The notes below the pieces were generated by a model. It was given only the letters and a program-made list of their open reading frames with translations. It was not told the DNA's origin and did not search any database. 64,000 nt of DNA from the NCBI GenBank assembly GCA_030141605.1, contig JAQGDQ010000348.1, positions 147,501 through 211,500 on the forward strand, given 5' to 3'. Below, piece by piece: positions 53,106-64,000 of the stretch (position 1 is its first letter; each line of letters opens with the position of its first letter). This DNA is from Tubiluchus corallicola. Its lineage: Eukaryota; Priapulida; Priapulimorpha; Priapulimorphida; Tubiluchidae. The position numbers and the translations under genes are program-made.

Positions 53106-54339
53106 TACTCCTATGTACTTGGAACTTTTTTCACTGTTTCATAAACACCGAGTGCAAATGACAGAAACGTTTCCAACCGAAGCTAATACCACTGAAATGC
53201 TTTATTGCAGCAAAATCAACACAGAGATGTCCCGTATTGCGTAGATTAACTTGACTGTTTACAGCACAGGTAAGTAGCAGACTGTTAACTGCTTGAAAGC
53301 TGGTTTGAAGCTAAAATATTTACATTACCGCCACAGATGGCGCCACGTACATGAATTTTTAAGTAGATCAATTGCAGCTAGGTCTGCTACACCGAGAGTT
53401 TGTTTGTTGTAATCGTTTTTCAGCTGCTTTTCTTATGCTCACTCTGCAAATTCATAGAAAAAGAACAACTGCCCATGACCTGCTTTTTCCCTCGGGCTTC
53501 ATATCTGTAGAATTCTCTGCCAGAATATTAACAGACACCAGCAAATATGGATTCCATTTTGCAGGACATGTAATTTTCTGAGTTTTTTCTGGAGCTGCTT
53601 ACTTTGAGTGGACACTGGCCTTTCTTGTTTGGGACGGTTTATATAAGAAATTATTATAAGAAAATGTCATTTTCAATATGAATTTAAAACTGAAACAAAT
53701 GTTGTCAGCTCAGGAATTCAACTTTCTGACTACCAGCCGAGCTTCATGCTGCTTCAGTTTGATAAAAGTTAGATAGATTCAGGCGGCAGCAATGAAACTT
53801 GATTGCTTAATCTTTCATTTTAACTAATTACTGTTCATTGATCATTGGTAAGTTAAATAAAATAGCCAATTAAATAAATTAATAAAATAAGTAAATGAAA
53901 TAGCTGTAGCGTTTCTAAGAAATAAGCCTTGGCACATGATATTTTTGCAATAAGACGTTTAAATTCTTGGCACACTATTAACTTTGATCATTCAGCTTAT
54001 GATTATCTGTGCCTACAGTTCAATGGACTGAAGTCTATTGCACAATAATGAGTTCCTATATTACCTCGCATAATCTGATAATAACATCGGCCAAAGAAAG
54101 TGGCTAAGCGTAAAGACTGTGTAAGACTTCCATTTTCTTGTGAATCGTAATCGTTTCACGTTTTGCATAATATAGACCAACTCTAGCAAAGCGTTTGCTG
54201 CAAATGTTTGTTTCTTAACAACACAGTTCGCTTACTTCAGGTATGTTAAAATATACCTCCAAAACTAGCAAATAATTAAATTAGTAGTAATACTTTTAAA
54301 CTAAAAAATTTATAACAATTTTATAAGAAACGTTTCTGG

Positions 54340-54615
54340 AATGGCCGGGTTTTGATTTTGTAGGTCCCTGGGCTACAGATATTGTGAGGCCCCGGCCCCA
54401 GTGACAATTAACAAAAGCATGATTGTTGGATTCTTCAAATCAGTTTATTCAACTTCTACAACATAATGCCAACATTAGGCCTACATGGATGGCCCACTCA
54501 TTCTGTAGTAACTTTTCACAGAAAGTGAATTTCACTTAGTCTTTGGAGGCCCCTCATCACGGAAGCCCCCCAGGGCTAAATCCTATAAAGCTTATGCCTT
54601 AATCCGGCATTGCTA
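54340..54615 (-). mobile_element. Possible hAT-related fragment
   Basis: On the minus strand it begins AGCAATGCCGGATTAAGGCA, a motif like hAT-type ends, and contains GAGGGGCCTCC. The opposite end near GGCCGGGTTTTG is degraded. Low support. Confidence 0.3.
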
Positions 54616-54719
54616 GTATTAAAATTTTGTATTATCGCTTGTAGTTTGGGTAAGCGGTCATTGTTTGGGGACGGTGCAAATCGCGCAATTAAAACAAGTT
54701 TTATTGAATTTTATAAAAA

Positions 54720-55025
54720 AACAAACTTTAGAGTTTCGAGGCAAATGGCGCGGCAGTGATTGCCTCGGGTCGCCAGGGTTAGTCTTCTTTGGCACGTTAG
54801 GTCCCATATATGGCTGCTGGCCCCATTCCCGCGCATCTGCCTGAGTGGCAGATCACCTCTTTTTGTCGGCAGGTGTCGCCTGCGTTTTCTCAAAAATGCC
54901 CTTGTTGATAAACAAGCATGTGCAGCTGGCGAGCCACGTTTTGAATCGAGTTCTTTCAAGCGTTGCGTGCGAGATTGTTGTGTGGTATGGACGCATGCCA
55001 GCCTTTTTCAATGCTGCTAAATTTA
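54720..55025. other. GC-richer island with short open frames on both strands
   Basis: It stands out in composition from its AT-rich surroundings and keeps three frames open for 60-86 codons. No start, splice-site or family signal decides between an old gene fragment and a repeat remnant. Confidence 0.4.
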
Positions 55026-55476
55026 TTTGACTAGGTTTAAGTGATGACGACCGTTTAACACTTCACGCCAGTATAACTTCTGCTGTACTTTTGTGCGTAG
55101 GAATTTGTACAGTATAATAACTGACTATACAAATATATATTCAATAAAACCACACAATAAGTTGCAATAAAGTGATTACATAGCAATAATAAATTGTAAA
55201 TAGCGAACATATATCGCGTGTTAGAATTGTATGAGTATTATATGAGTTGCTATTAAGTGTTAAGATTATTTAATACCAAAGTTAAAAACGAGTAAGGGTA
55301 GAGTTAAAAATTACTATTATCATGCAGTCTATAATCTGTTTAAAAATTAATTACCTTTCAAGAAAAAGTAATTTACCGTTTAATTACAGCTGGGATTAAT
55401 GAAATCAAATGAGAATTAAGCCAGCATAATAATAACGTTTTATAGTAAACTTCGGCAATGTTATACATCCGAATTA

Positions 55477-55971
55477 CCGTATATACTCGCATATAAGCCG
55501 AATTTAGAACTATAAAATACAATACTGAAATCAGGGGGTCGGCTTATATGCGCATGAAACAAAATGAACACAAGGACAGACACTAATGCCAATTTTCCAG
55601 CCACACATTTTCATCGCTATCTGACTCTTATAAGACTGTATCTCAGAAATGTTTATTTTTTTGTGAATAAATAGAAAACAAAATATTTTCTTCTTTATTC
55701 ATATCAAAATGTATAATTTGTTCTATTTCTTCTAGTATGTAACATAAAAGTAAGCATTTTGCATCTTTATAGTAAAAAATTTCTATGAACCAAAAATACT
55801 CAATTAACAAAATGTGACAAAAAGGGATCAATTTTGTTGATTGGGTATGGAGTGAAATTAGACAAGTTGATGGTCGGCTTAAATACGGGTTTTTGCAAAA
55901 ACTGGCCATTTTAAAGCAGTTTTAGGGGGTCGGCTTATATGCGATGTAGGCTTATAGGCGAGTATATACGG
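55477..55971 (+). mobile_element. TA-target MITE with CCGTATATACTCGC ends
   Basis: CCGTATATACTCGCATATAA on the left and ATAGGCGAGTATATACGG on the right, TA on both sides. GGGGGTCGGCTTATATGCG recurs just inside each end as a second inverted set. The interior is AT-rich. This end type is widespread in animals, which is general knowledge and not a search result. Confidence 0.85.
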
Positions 55972-56289
55972 TAGTCCCCTGAAATTAATTTACTAAATCT
56001 CATGACGTCAGTGTCGCATCTACGCATGCGTAAACAACGCGTGGTTATTGTAATTCAGCAGCAAAACAGTTTATCGCAACTTATAAAACGCAGACTGATG
56101 GACCGAGTTTGTTTAAAGACTTCGGTGATGTGATATTTCGCGTAGACAGTAAAATTGTGAAGTGACTCTGCTCTGTTTGTAACCATTAAGGATGTGCTGT
56201 GGTGAAGAATTCCTCGAAACATCGTAGTAGAATGATAACGATAAAGAGTAAGAGTTATGACTATTCGGTAGCAACAGTCCTTTCTTCAG

Positions 56290-56326
56290 AATGTCATCAG
56301 ACTACGACTTATTGGAATCAGTGGGG
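56290..56326 (+). CDS. Candidate small exon, MSSDYDLLESVG
   Basis: Acceptor-like cagtcctttcttcag precedes AATG, and a strong donor GGG|GTAAGA follows 12 codons later. A CRE (TGACGTCA) and GCATGCG lie ~300 bp upstream. Several upstream ATGs weaken the case. Unrecognised peptide; no convincing partner exon found downstream. Confidence 0.25.
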
Positions 56327-58699
56327 GTAAGATATAAAATACTCATTCATGTATTTTATGTATTCTTCTCTACTTGGATATAACTCCGTAGCAGTTATGT
56401 AATAAGTCGTACTTAGTTGACTCAAATCTTACAAGTTCACCTTCCGTTCTGAGGCGATCATTGACTACGCTGCATTAGTCGTTAGGCTATATCTTACCTA
56501 CTATTCTCATGCTATTTCTATACATACGTTGTGCATTTTTGTGTAAGATATTGTTAAATTGTACTTGGCTCTTGGAATAGGTAAACAATTGGCTAATAAG
56601 TAATTTTTACATCATAGTGTAGGTAGCTCAGTAAGTTTTTATTCCGTCGTGTTTTTTAATAATCTGCTGGCGCGCCTTTGAAATTGCAAATATGTGGAAA
56701 AAAAATTAACTATCCAATCTTTATGTGTTGTCGCTCTTGAATTTAATCAACAAAATCTAATGTTGACAAAACCATTATTGGTTCACATTTAGTAGAGAAT
56801 TTTGACGGTATAAATACGATTACTACGTATTACTTAAGCTGTTTAAGCAAAAGTATTTTTCTACATTGCATTGCGACATCATAAAGTGTAAGAGAGAGAA
56901 TACACATATTATACTGTAATAACTTATGGGTTAATTTTAAGGTATGCAGTTTAACCAAGATCCGCACAACTTGCAACATTGCTCGTCACAAGTTTTTCAC
57001 GTTATGCTTATGATACGCCATCTTCTACAATATGTGCAGAAAACAATATAAAACATTTTAAAGTATTGTTGCGTCACTCTGCCTATAGTTTAAGAACAAG
57101 AATTATTGAATCAGCAAATTTTATTGTAAATTATATATGCACCCACACTGATGTGCCTTTTTATAGTAGAATATTTAGAAGATAGCCATGATTAATTGAC
57201 TTAGTAACCGCTGGTTTTTTAACTGATGCTTTGCATTTTTAATTTGTGTATATATTTTTATAATATGTTTTTGTAATTTTTCATATCTCTTTTAATAGTG
57301 CATGACATGTAGTATTTCTTAATTTTTAGTGTAAATTTTTGACTTTATACTAGATTTTACATGTCAAATTTAGACCTACGTTAAGTCAAAAGTGACATTG
57401 GTATCTCAAATGTGGATGTGTAAAGCTTAAGGATGTTAAATTCAATCTCCTTTAATCTTAATTTAATAATTGCTGTGAAAATAATAACTTTATAGGTCTA
57501 CTAATAGTTCACTAATATTCTGTAAACTTTACATACCATTGGAACTGTTAGAGAAAACAATACATTCTATACTAGATTTGTGTAGACTTTTGTGTTACTT
57601 TTAACTAGAGTTGTGTAAAATCCTCTACATAGAAGTATAGAAGAGAAGTGCATATAGAAGTATAGCTGCCTCTGTGTTGTCGAGTAACTGGGGCTGCTTC
57701 AGTGCTTGAATTGGGCTTTCAGCAAAATTAATTAGCTTTAGTATAGGCAGTTTCAGCTTGAGCCTAAGTGGCAGCGAATGTTACATTTGATTAGATACAC
57801 GGCTAATTTGCATAACTGACATTGAGCTTGGCTTTGGCTTCTCATAAGATCGCGCTTAATAGAAAAAGTAAACGCATTAGTTCCCCAAAGCTAAGCCAGT
57901 TCTAACGAGTTTGTTACTGTTGAGCTGCAATGTTGAGCAAGCTTCCAATAAACCTCAGCCAAACTAATGATGCTCAAACCGGAACTTCCGGCGCGTCAAA
58001 ATTTGTGTGGTGCTCTTGATGGTTGATCACCACACGAAGTTCATTGTCATTTATGTCACCACTACAAGTCTCTTTATCCCAGAACTCATTTCCTGTTTTT
58101 GGAAAATGAATGCTTCCTTGTTCTCCACTACTGCAACAATGAATTCATTATTGAATCTACCACAAGCGATTGTAAAGCTTCTACTGTCTGTATTGTAAGC
58201 TTTCTAAATAGCAACATTGCGTTAAAATTAATTACGTGTCTAAATTATTCGTTAAAAGCAATTATTACGTAATATTTGCTTTTCTCAACTTCCCACCTTA
58301 ACAATGCATCAGATTTTGTTTATGTTCAGCCAATTTTATCTGTAAAAATATCTTTAAAAAGAGTTTGTGTTTAACCTGTGTACTGTTAATAGTTTACACT
58401 GACTCAGTGTTACGGTGTGCCTAATATAGACATTAGTGGCAGGACCAGAACTCAGCTACTTATCATAGGAATCCTCTAAAACGAGATGTTGGACCGGTGC
58501 GTTTTTCATGTGGCCCATTCTGGGACATACGTACATCCCACCTCAAAGGTAATAAGAATAGACCAACGGTAAAATTTCTTTTCCTATCTTTCGCGCATCC
58601 ATTTACCCTCCGGTTGCTTCTCTGTGAACTTCGTTGCCAGTTTATTATTTCCCTGTTAACTACAAATCTCACCTGCTTTGAGGAAAGCATCAAATACCT

Positions 58700-58965
58700 T
58701 CTAGATACCGCCTAGATAATTCCTAGATACCTAGGTACTCCAATACTTAATAGATAATTCGTAGATACTTCCTTTATAATTCCAGGATACTTCCTTGATA
58801 CTTTCTAGTTACTTACTAGACACCTCCTGGATACTTTCCAGAATCTAGATGCTGCCTAGATACTTTCTTGATAATTCCTAGATAACTCATAGTTACTTCC
58901 CAGATACTTCCTAGCACTTCGTAGAAAATTCCTAAATAACTCCTAGATACCGCCTAAATATCCAT
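58700..58965 (+). repeat. Degenerate CCTAGATACTT minisatellite
   Basis: Irregular ~11-13 bp units such as TTCCTAGATAACTC, TTCCTTGATACTTTC and CGCCTAGATAATTC, about 265 bp, strongly diverged. Confidence 0.8.
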
Positions 58966-60219
58966 TAGGAAAATGGCGGTTCTTCAAATTTAATAACAAA
59001 ATGATAAAAAATCAAAAAGAAACAAGTGAGCAAGTGAAAACAGCAAGTTTATAACAAAATAAATTGAGTATTCATAATGAGAGTAGGAACTAAATAAAGC
59101 TTATATTATAGTGAGGGTTTAGTTTGACAGTGACTTTAACTGATGCTGGCTATAAAAAATCTGCAGTCAGCTTGTGACTGTAGAACGCCCTGTAGAGTAC
59201 AAATATTTCTGCTCTACGATCATTTTGTGAATGTATGATGACGTCAGTTCCGCTCTCTCAATCTCGAGGTTTTCACACTTACAAACTTATCCTAGGACAT
59301 GACTGCAGTACGCATGGTATAAATTCTGTAATAGTTTCCCCCCGTCTTCAAAACCCCAACTCTACCCACGTTAATTGTCCAACTGTCGAGAGCCGTTACC
59401 GGTTTCATCTATCACGATTCTCTGAAGCAACTGGCTTCATCTCCATATATCTATATCAAAAATTTTTTTAATGGCTTCGCACATCAAGAAAGCGGAATTT
59501 ATTGTTTCCGAATCAAGGAGGAATAACAGCCATGCCAGCGATGGTTCGTCAAAAATGCCCTCTTTTTACTCCAGTTCAGGGACAGCGAAGTGCTAAAAGA
59601 GCAGAAACCTAGACGATTGGAGTTTCTGTCAGTTTAAATCAATGGGATATGTTCCATGGCTGGTCCAAGTGATTTTTTTCGGGTTGTTGAATGGATCCGC
59701 CCCGGTGATAATGTGAATTTATTGTCGTCACGTTGTGATGAAACTGTGGTTTGATGTTCGTTGTCATACCCAACAGCTTTGCCTGAAATTTATGCCTGCA
59801 AATCTGTGAATTTATTAGTCGAGCTGCTCTTCCGTTTGGTTTGTTTCGCAGCCCAGAGGGAGCAGCCGTAGCTTGACGTTCAGGATGAGACATTCTAGAT
59901 GTGCCCTCGTAGGACCTGCGAAGCGAATTCAATATTAAGCTCGTTTAGAGTGTAATGTACTGTAGGAGTCGTATTGTGTAGACACGTGGGCTAAGTGTTA
60001 GCATGTTATGCGCTCTATTTCATTCAATTTCGATCCTTTTAAGATTAGAAATTACAATGATTGAGTATGACGGGTTTCTGTAATAAATGGTTAATTTGTA
60101 ATCTTTTCCTTCAAGACTCATTCCCTCTGTATAGGCATTGATACATCAACATTTAATAGAATAGTCCACCCATTTCTATCTGCAGCTAACAGCGTAAGTT
60201 CTTCTGCTCCTAAAGCTAA

Positions 60220-60392
60220 AACAAGAAAAAATGAACTAGCTAAGGTTCTAACTAGCTGTTAATACTGTTACTATAACAATAGTATGCGCTGTGAGGCGTT
60301 GTCAGGTGTACACAAATGCGTTGTCTGCTACACTTAACCTTTCGACCTTTTCACCATCATCATCAATCGCTGGAACTTTGAAAAAGCTTATT
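60220..60392 (+). mobile_element. Repeat family A, copy 6 (right half only)
   Basis: ACAAGAAAAAATGAACTAGC to ACTTTGAAAAAGCTTATT corresponds to the right half of the full-length copies; the left inverted end is missing. Confidence 0.8.
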
Positions 60393-60524
60393 CTGTAAGT
60401 TTAGCATTGGAAAGAAATGTATAATATATGGATTATAACCGTTTTGTTCAGTAAAACTCTCAAAGCTGTCACGTGTACATTACAGTATTTATTTTAATGT
60501 TATCCTCATTGTAGCAATCTTTAT

Positions 60525-60712
60525 CGTTTTCTTCGTCATTATCAGTCTTCTTGTCTTCTTCTCATCACATCATCGTCATCATCACCATCATCATTTTCAT
60601 AATCATCGTCATCATTCTCGTCGTTGTCGTCGTCGTAATCATAATCATCACCATCGTTGTCACCATGCTATAAGTATCATCACCCTGATCGTGATCTGAT
60701 GATGATGATTAT
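60525..60712 (+). repeat. (ATC)n-like trinucleotide repeat
   Basis: Degenerate ATC/GTC trinucleotides (CATCATCGTCATCATCACC, GTCGTTGTCGTCGTCGTAAT) over about 190 bp. Confidence 0.9.
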
Positions 60713-60802
60713 TTTGGCAAAGAAATAACAAGGTATTTCAAGAATATTAGTCAGTTACGACCTAAGTAATTTGAAACTTATTTTTTTGCTATGTAACTAC
60801 AG

Positions 60803-60941
60803 AAATAGCACAGCTGACTGGTTAGTTAAAACAGTCACATATCTGTATTTTGAAGGCGTCTACGTCTCCAGAGGTGGCTTCGTCTTGGAAACAGACTGGG
60901 ACGCAGCAATATTTCTTGCTAATTTAATAAAGGAGTTTTAA
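60803..60941 (+). CDS. Candidate terminal exon of an unrecognised gene
   Basis: After gctatgtaactacag a frame runs 45 codons to TAA, reading TADWLVKTVTYLYFEGVYV then SRGGFVLETDWDAAIFLANL. Its composition looks more protein-like than random AT-rich DNA, and AATAAA overlaps the end (60,925-60,930). I do not recognise the peptide and cannot link it to another exon. Confidence 0.25.
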
Positions 60942-61669
60942 AAAGCTCTCGTGAAAATTGATGAATTTAGTTTCGAGGTTTCTAGAAGGTGAATTAGCAT
61001 TGCCTGTAAGTAATGCATTTACCGTTTACGAAGCGCCCGGTTAGTTGAAACACTTTGCGGTCTTCACGGTTGTGGATACGCCCCCATGTTGTGCTGAATT
61101 GAATTCACCACATAGCGCGAATTCTCTGATTATCACGTTTGACAAAGATTTAATTACAGGGTGGGAAATTAGAGGAAACGTTTTCCTAATGACTTCGCCA
61201 ATGACTCACATTTATCTTGCAAGATGGAGAAGTGAAACTCACTTTCGTGACGTCACCATGTACAGGTTGCTTCGAAATTAGAAGTGTTAAAAATTCATCT
61301 AAATCAGAGTCAGACTTGTGGTCTGCCATGTTGACTATTCATAGTAAGAAGTAGATGATGTTATTGATTTTTGATATTTCTGGTCTATCTTTGAGCAACA
61401 CCTAGCATCCTAGATGATCCTTTCAGTCCCTGTACTATGTTCTATGTGTTATGTACTATGTCAGCACATAGAGAAATAGAAAAATACTTGGAAAAGCAGA
61501 TTGATAAAGACTAGTGGGCATGTACGCTCATTGTACTTAAGACTTATTTTGAAATGTTTGCTGTCTGATGTTGTAGAATGTGTTTTTTACTGTATAGCTG
61601 TCATATAGGTGTATAAAATTTTACTGACCATACCCAAGTTTTTTTTACTCTACACAATGGGTTTCAGTT

Positions 61670-61800
61670 CAATTCAATTCAATTTATTGCGCAAATGTAC
61701 AATTAACATTACATACATTGGCAAGTACAAAAAGAAAATTATATACAGGTACAACTACAGATTAGTATTATACATATAAAAAACGTACTGCTAATTAGCT
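61670..61800 (+). mobile_element. Possible retroelement terminal fragment
   Basis: TTCAATTCAATTCAATTTAT followed by TACATTGGCAAGTACAAAAA looks like the terminus of an interspersed element of a kind common in invertebrates. A single copy is present, next to the microsatellite. Confidence 0.25.
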
Positions 61801-61840
61801 ATAATAGCTATTATGAGATACATATCGACTAGTACAATTA

Positions 61841-61990
61841 TATTATGTTATGTTATGTTATGTTATGTTATGTTATGTTATGTTATGTTATGTTATGTTA
61901 TGTTATGTTATGTTATGTTATGTTATGTTATGTTATGTTATGTTATGTTATGTTATGTTATGTTATGTTATGTTATGTTATGTTATATTA
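61841..61990 (+). repeat. (TTATG)n pentanucleotide array
   Basis: About 28 nearly perfect units of TTATG, fading into TTATA. It is the same pentanucleotide as the 16.6 kb array on the opposite strand. Confidence 0.98.
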
Positions 61991-62802
61991 TATTATATCA
62001 TATTATTAATCAAATTGGTTGAGATTTTGGCTGCTCAATGATACTGGCTAGTAATAATAGATAATATAATTAATGACAGTAGATTGGAAAGCTTTATATT
62101 AATTACTATAATTATGACTATTATTAACGAGGAAACACATTGGGCTAGTTCAATGTACAGCATCAAGCATTTGTGTTCGAAATTCCATAAAATCTTGATG
62201 GTATTCACAGAAGTATTTATTTCTGTTAATAAAATAAAATTACAAAACTGTGAATTCACAAATAAATTTTGATTTCTTCTAACTGATTCTTCTAAATAAC
62301 CCCAAAACAAACGGTACTAACAAAACAAACGTCACGTTCAGCAATTACTGATGTTGCAGTTATTCTGTAAAACTTTGTATTACTTGAACTTAAAATGGAA
62401 CATTGTGATAAAAAATATATTATGTTAGCTTATGTTTAACAAAGTAATTATTCGTATAATTCAGAGTAATTATCAACACTTACATTGTTGCAGCTATGAA
62501 AACATTAAGGTAATGAAGTAGATCCAACAAAAACGTAAGACTCAAATCTTGAAAACAAAAATATTAGCAATTCTGGAACGTGTCAACATAAATTATTGCA
62601 GTCTGACTACTGCTGCTCAAGCCAACTCACCTACTCAACCAGGTGAAACAGGTGGCAGCACTAGATATTAAAGCAAAGTGAAACAAATTTTCGCTTAATG
62701 CACATAGGCTACCACAGTTTGCTTTTACGATCACACACCAGACAGTGATATTAGAGTTACTGGATACACTTTGTACAAAACTCGATCGTAAAATTTGGAA
62801 CC

Positions 62803-62825
62803 TATATATATATATATATATATAA
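62803..62825 (+). repeat. (AT)n microsatellite
   Basis: About eleven TA/AT units. Confidence 0.9.
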
Positions 62826-63079
62826 TGCTCTAATATTTTCTAATGACAGTAAATTGTATAGCCATTATAGAGGAAAATCAGATACAGCAAGCAGTCGTCT
62901 CACTAACACGTTGAGTAGTGTCTGTATGCTAAGCCATATGATAGACTAAGTGATCTATCTTCTAGACTGTGCTAAAATCTATTGTAACTACCACAGACGT
63001 ATATTTGCGCCGTACCCAGAAAACGTTTCTATGTTTTCACGTACGGCGATTCTGTATATCCCGTAATATTGAATAATTG

Positions 63080-63674
63080 TTAAAGCAAAACCGGACCCGA
63101 TCTTAAACTGTAGGTCAAAATAATCTATTCTTTAAATTGTTGAAACGAAACACACTATTTTTTTCAAAAATGACTTACGTGAAAGAATCATTACCACACA
63201 AACACAATTTCACGTTCGCGCCACTAGTTCTTCGCCGTTACATGCATTTCGTCATTCGCTAGTTAGATGGGTACTAGCGCCTGCATTTCGGAAATGCATT
63301 GTACAAAAAACAAGTCAGTTCATTTGCGTTAGTTTGTGACGAACCACGCACGTTCGAAGGTTCATGCGTAAATTTGAAATTTGTATCTTAAAACTTGCCT
63401 AGTTTTAGTACAACACACTAAACATCTTACAGTAGCACTGTCCTTCAATTTTCGCTTTCACAAGCACGTGCAACACGCTCGTGGAATATTTTTGCTGCAG
63501 AAAATTATGTTAGTTTGTGATGTCATCAATAGGTGGGCTCGCCCGCCGTTAATATTTTAATCTATTATATAATTATCAGAAATGCTTTTGCAGTATTTAT
63601 TGTGTTAAAATGTATGCTTTTTATCGGACTTGAAAATGGGATAGTGTATGAAAAGTCATCCTGTCTTCCTTTAA
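63080..63674 (-). mobile_element. Repeat family B, copy 6 (full length)
   Basis: TTAAAGCAAAACCGGACCCG at the left and CATCCTGTCTTCCTTTAA at the right with TTAA at both ends. It contains the whole family interior in reverse (CTAGTTTTAGTACAACACAC, GTGCAACACGCTCGTGGAAT). Confidence 0.9.
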
Positions 63675-64000
63675 AAACTGACAAAGATCATGTTTTTCAT
63701 CCTCAAGTTGTTACATCATGTCAGAACGTCAACTGACACATCTGTTCATATCTACACTGTCATTGTTCAAAAGAGGGCATGCCCTCTTGCGCACATGGGA
63801 CCTCCGGACAAGTGGCACTTGTAAAAAACTGATTAGCGAAAAAGGGCCATGCGGAAGTGATGACTGTACTGGGAGGGCTGACTGAAGCTGACATATGTGT
63901 CTTGGTGAATTAGGGTTCTCTCAAGTGGAATGGTCCTTCAATTTGGAACAGCAGGTGTCGTCATCAGTCCAAATTCTTAGTGTGTTTGGGAGTCTGGCAG

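Larger units (their letters stand above)
46990..64000. other. Downstream of NPHP1: no confident gene
   Basis: Apart from the repeats listed and two weak exon candidates, this 17 kb has only short frames without recognisable similarity on either strand. A gene with small, fast-evolving exons could be missed without transcript data. Confidence 0.6.

Noticed and set aside
58469-58549. Possible exon ending CACCTCAAAG|GTAATA
   Set aside because: Two frames are open, the acceptor tract is weak and neither peptide is recognisable; not enough to list.
59639-59932. 97-codon reverse ORF rich in His, Arg and Asn
   Set aside because: No recognisable family, and no supporting promoter or splice signal.
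61045-61281. 78-codon ORF
   Set aside because: No recognisable domain, splice partner or composition shift; likely chance.

Overview
This window is a gene-poor, repeat-rich stretch of AT-rich animal nuclear DNA. Both recognisable genes are animal genes split by long introns with GT-AG borders. One encodes rapsyn, the acetylcholine-receptor clustering protein. The other encodes nephrocystin-1, a protein of the ciliary transition zone. Kilobase-scale introns, abundant microsatellites and minisatellites, and several short non-autonomous DNA transposon families point to an invertebrate metazoan. I cannot name the phylum from the sequence alone.

Layout. 1-2.6 kb: upstream region with a (CT)n tract and two old transposon copies. 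2,654-25,121 (+): rapsyn, six coding exons, 418 residues, with an N-terminal myristoylation-type start, TPR repeats and a complete C-terminal RING-H2. Intron 1 (12.6 kb) holds a CpG-rich island ending in a short ATG exon with a good donor (6,660-6,707), a ~0.8 kb homopyrimidine tract, and a transposon with ~135 bp inverted ends. Introns 2-5 hold a pentanucleotide array, a 1.3 kb 38-bp minisatellite, a hAT-type element with a perfect 8-bp target duplication, and degenerate telomere-like repeats. 25.1-29.8 kb: intergenic, mostly repeats. 29,793-46,985 (+): nephrocystin-1, eleven coding exons, 882 residues: N-terminal coiled coil, a long acidic region, one SH3 domain and a well conserved C-terminal nephrocystin homology region. 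Its introns carry many transposon copies and a 26-bp minisatellite of about 33 units. 47-64 kb: no confident gene; more transposons and low-complexity DNA, plus two weak candidate exons near 56.3 and 60.8 kb.

The two genes lie in the same orientation with 4.7 kb between the rapsyn stop and the NPHP1 start. No shared pathway is known: rapsyn is a cytoplasmic scaffold under the postsynaptic membrane, and nephrocystin-1 acts at the base of cilia and at cell junctions. The neighbourhood is best read as positional.

The most distinctive content is the mobile-element landscape. I can follow at least eight repeat families by comparing copies inside the window (labels A-H and P are mine). Several have diagnosable ends and target duplications: TA, TTAA or 8 bp. 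Some lie within tens of bases of exon acceptors. The internal CpG-rich promoter-like exon in rapsyn intron 1 is the best candidate for something undescribed, because its reading phase matches rapsyn exon 2.
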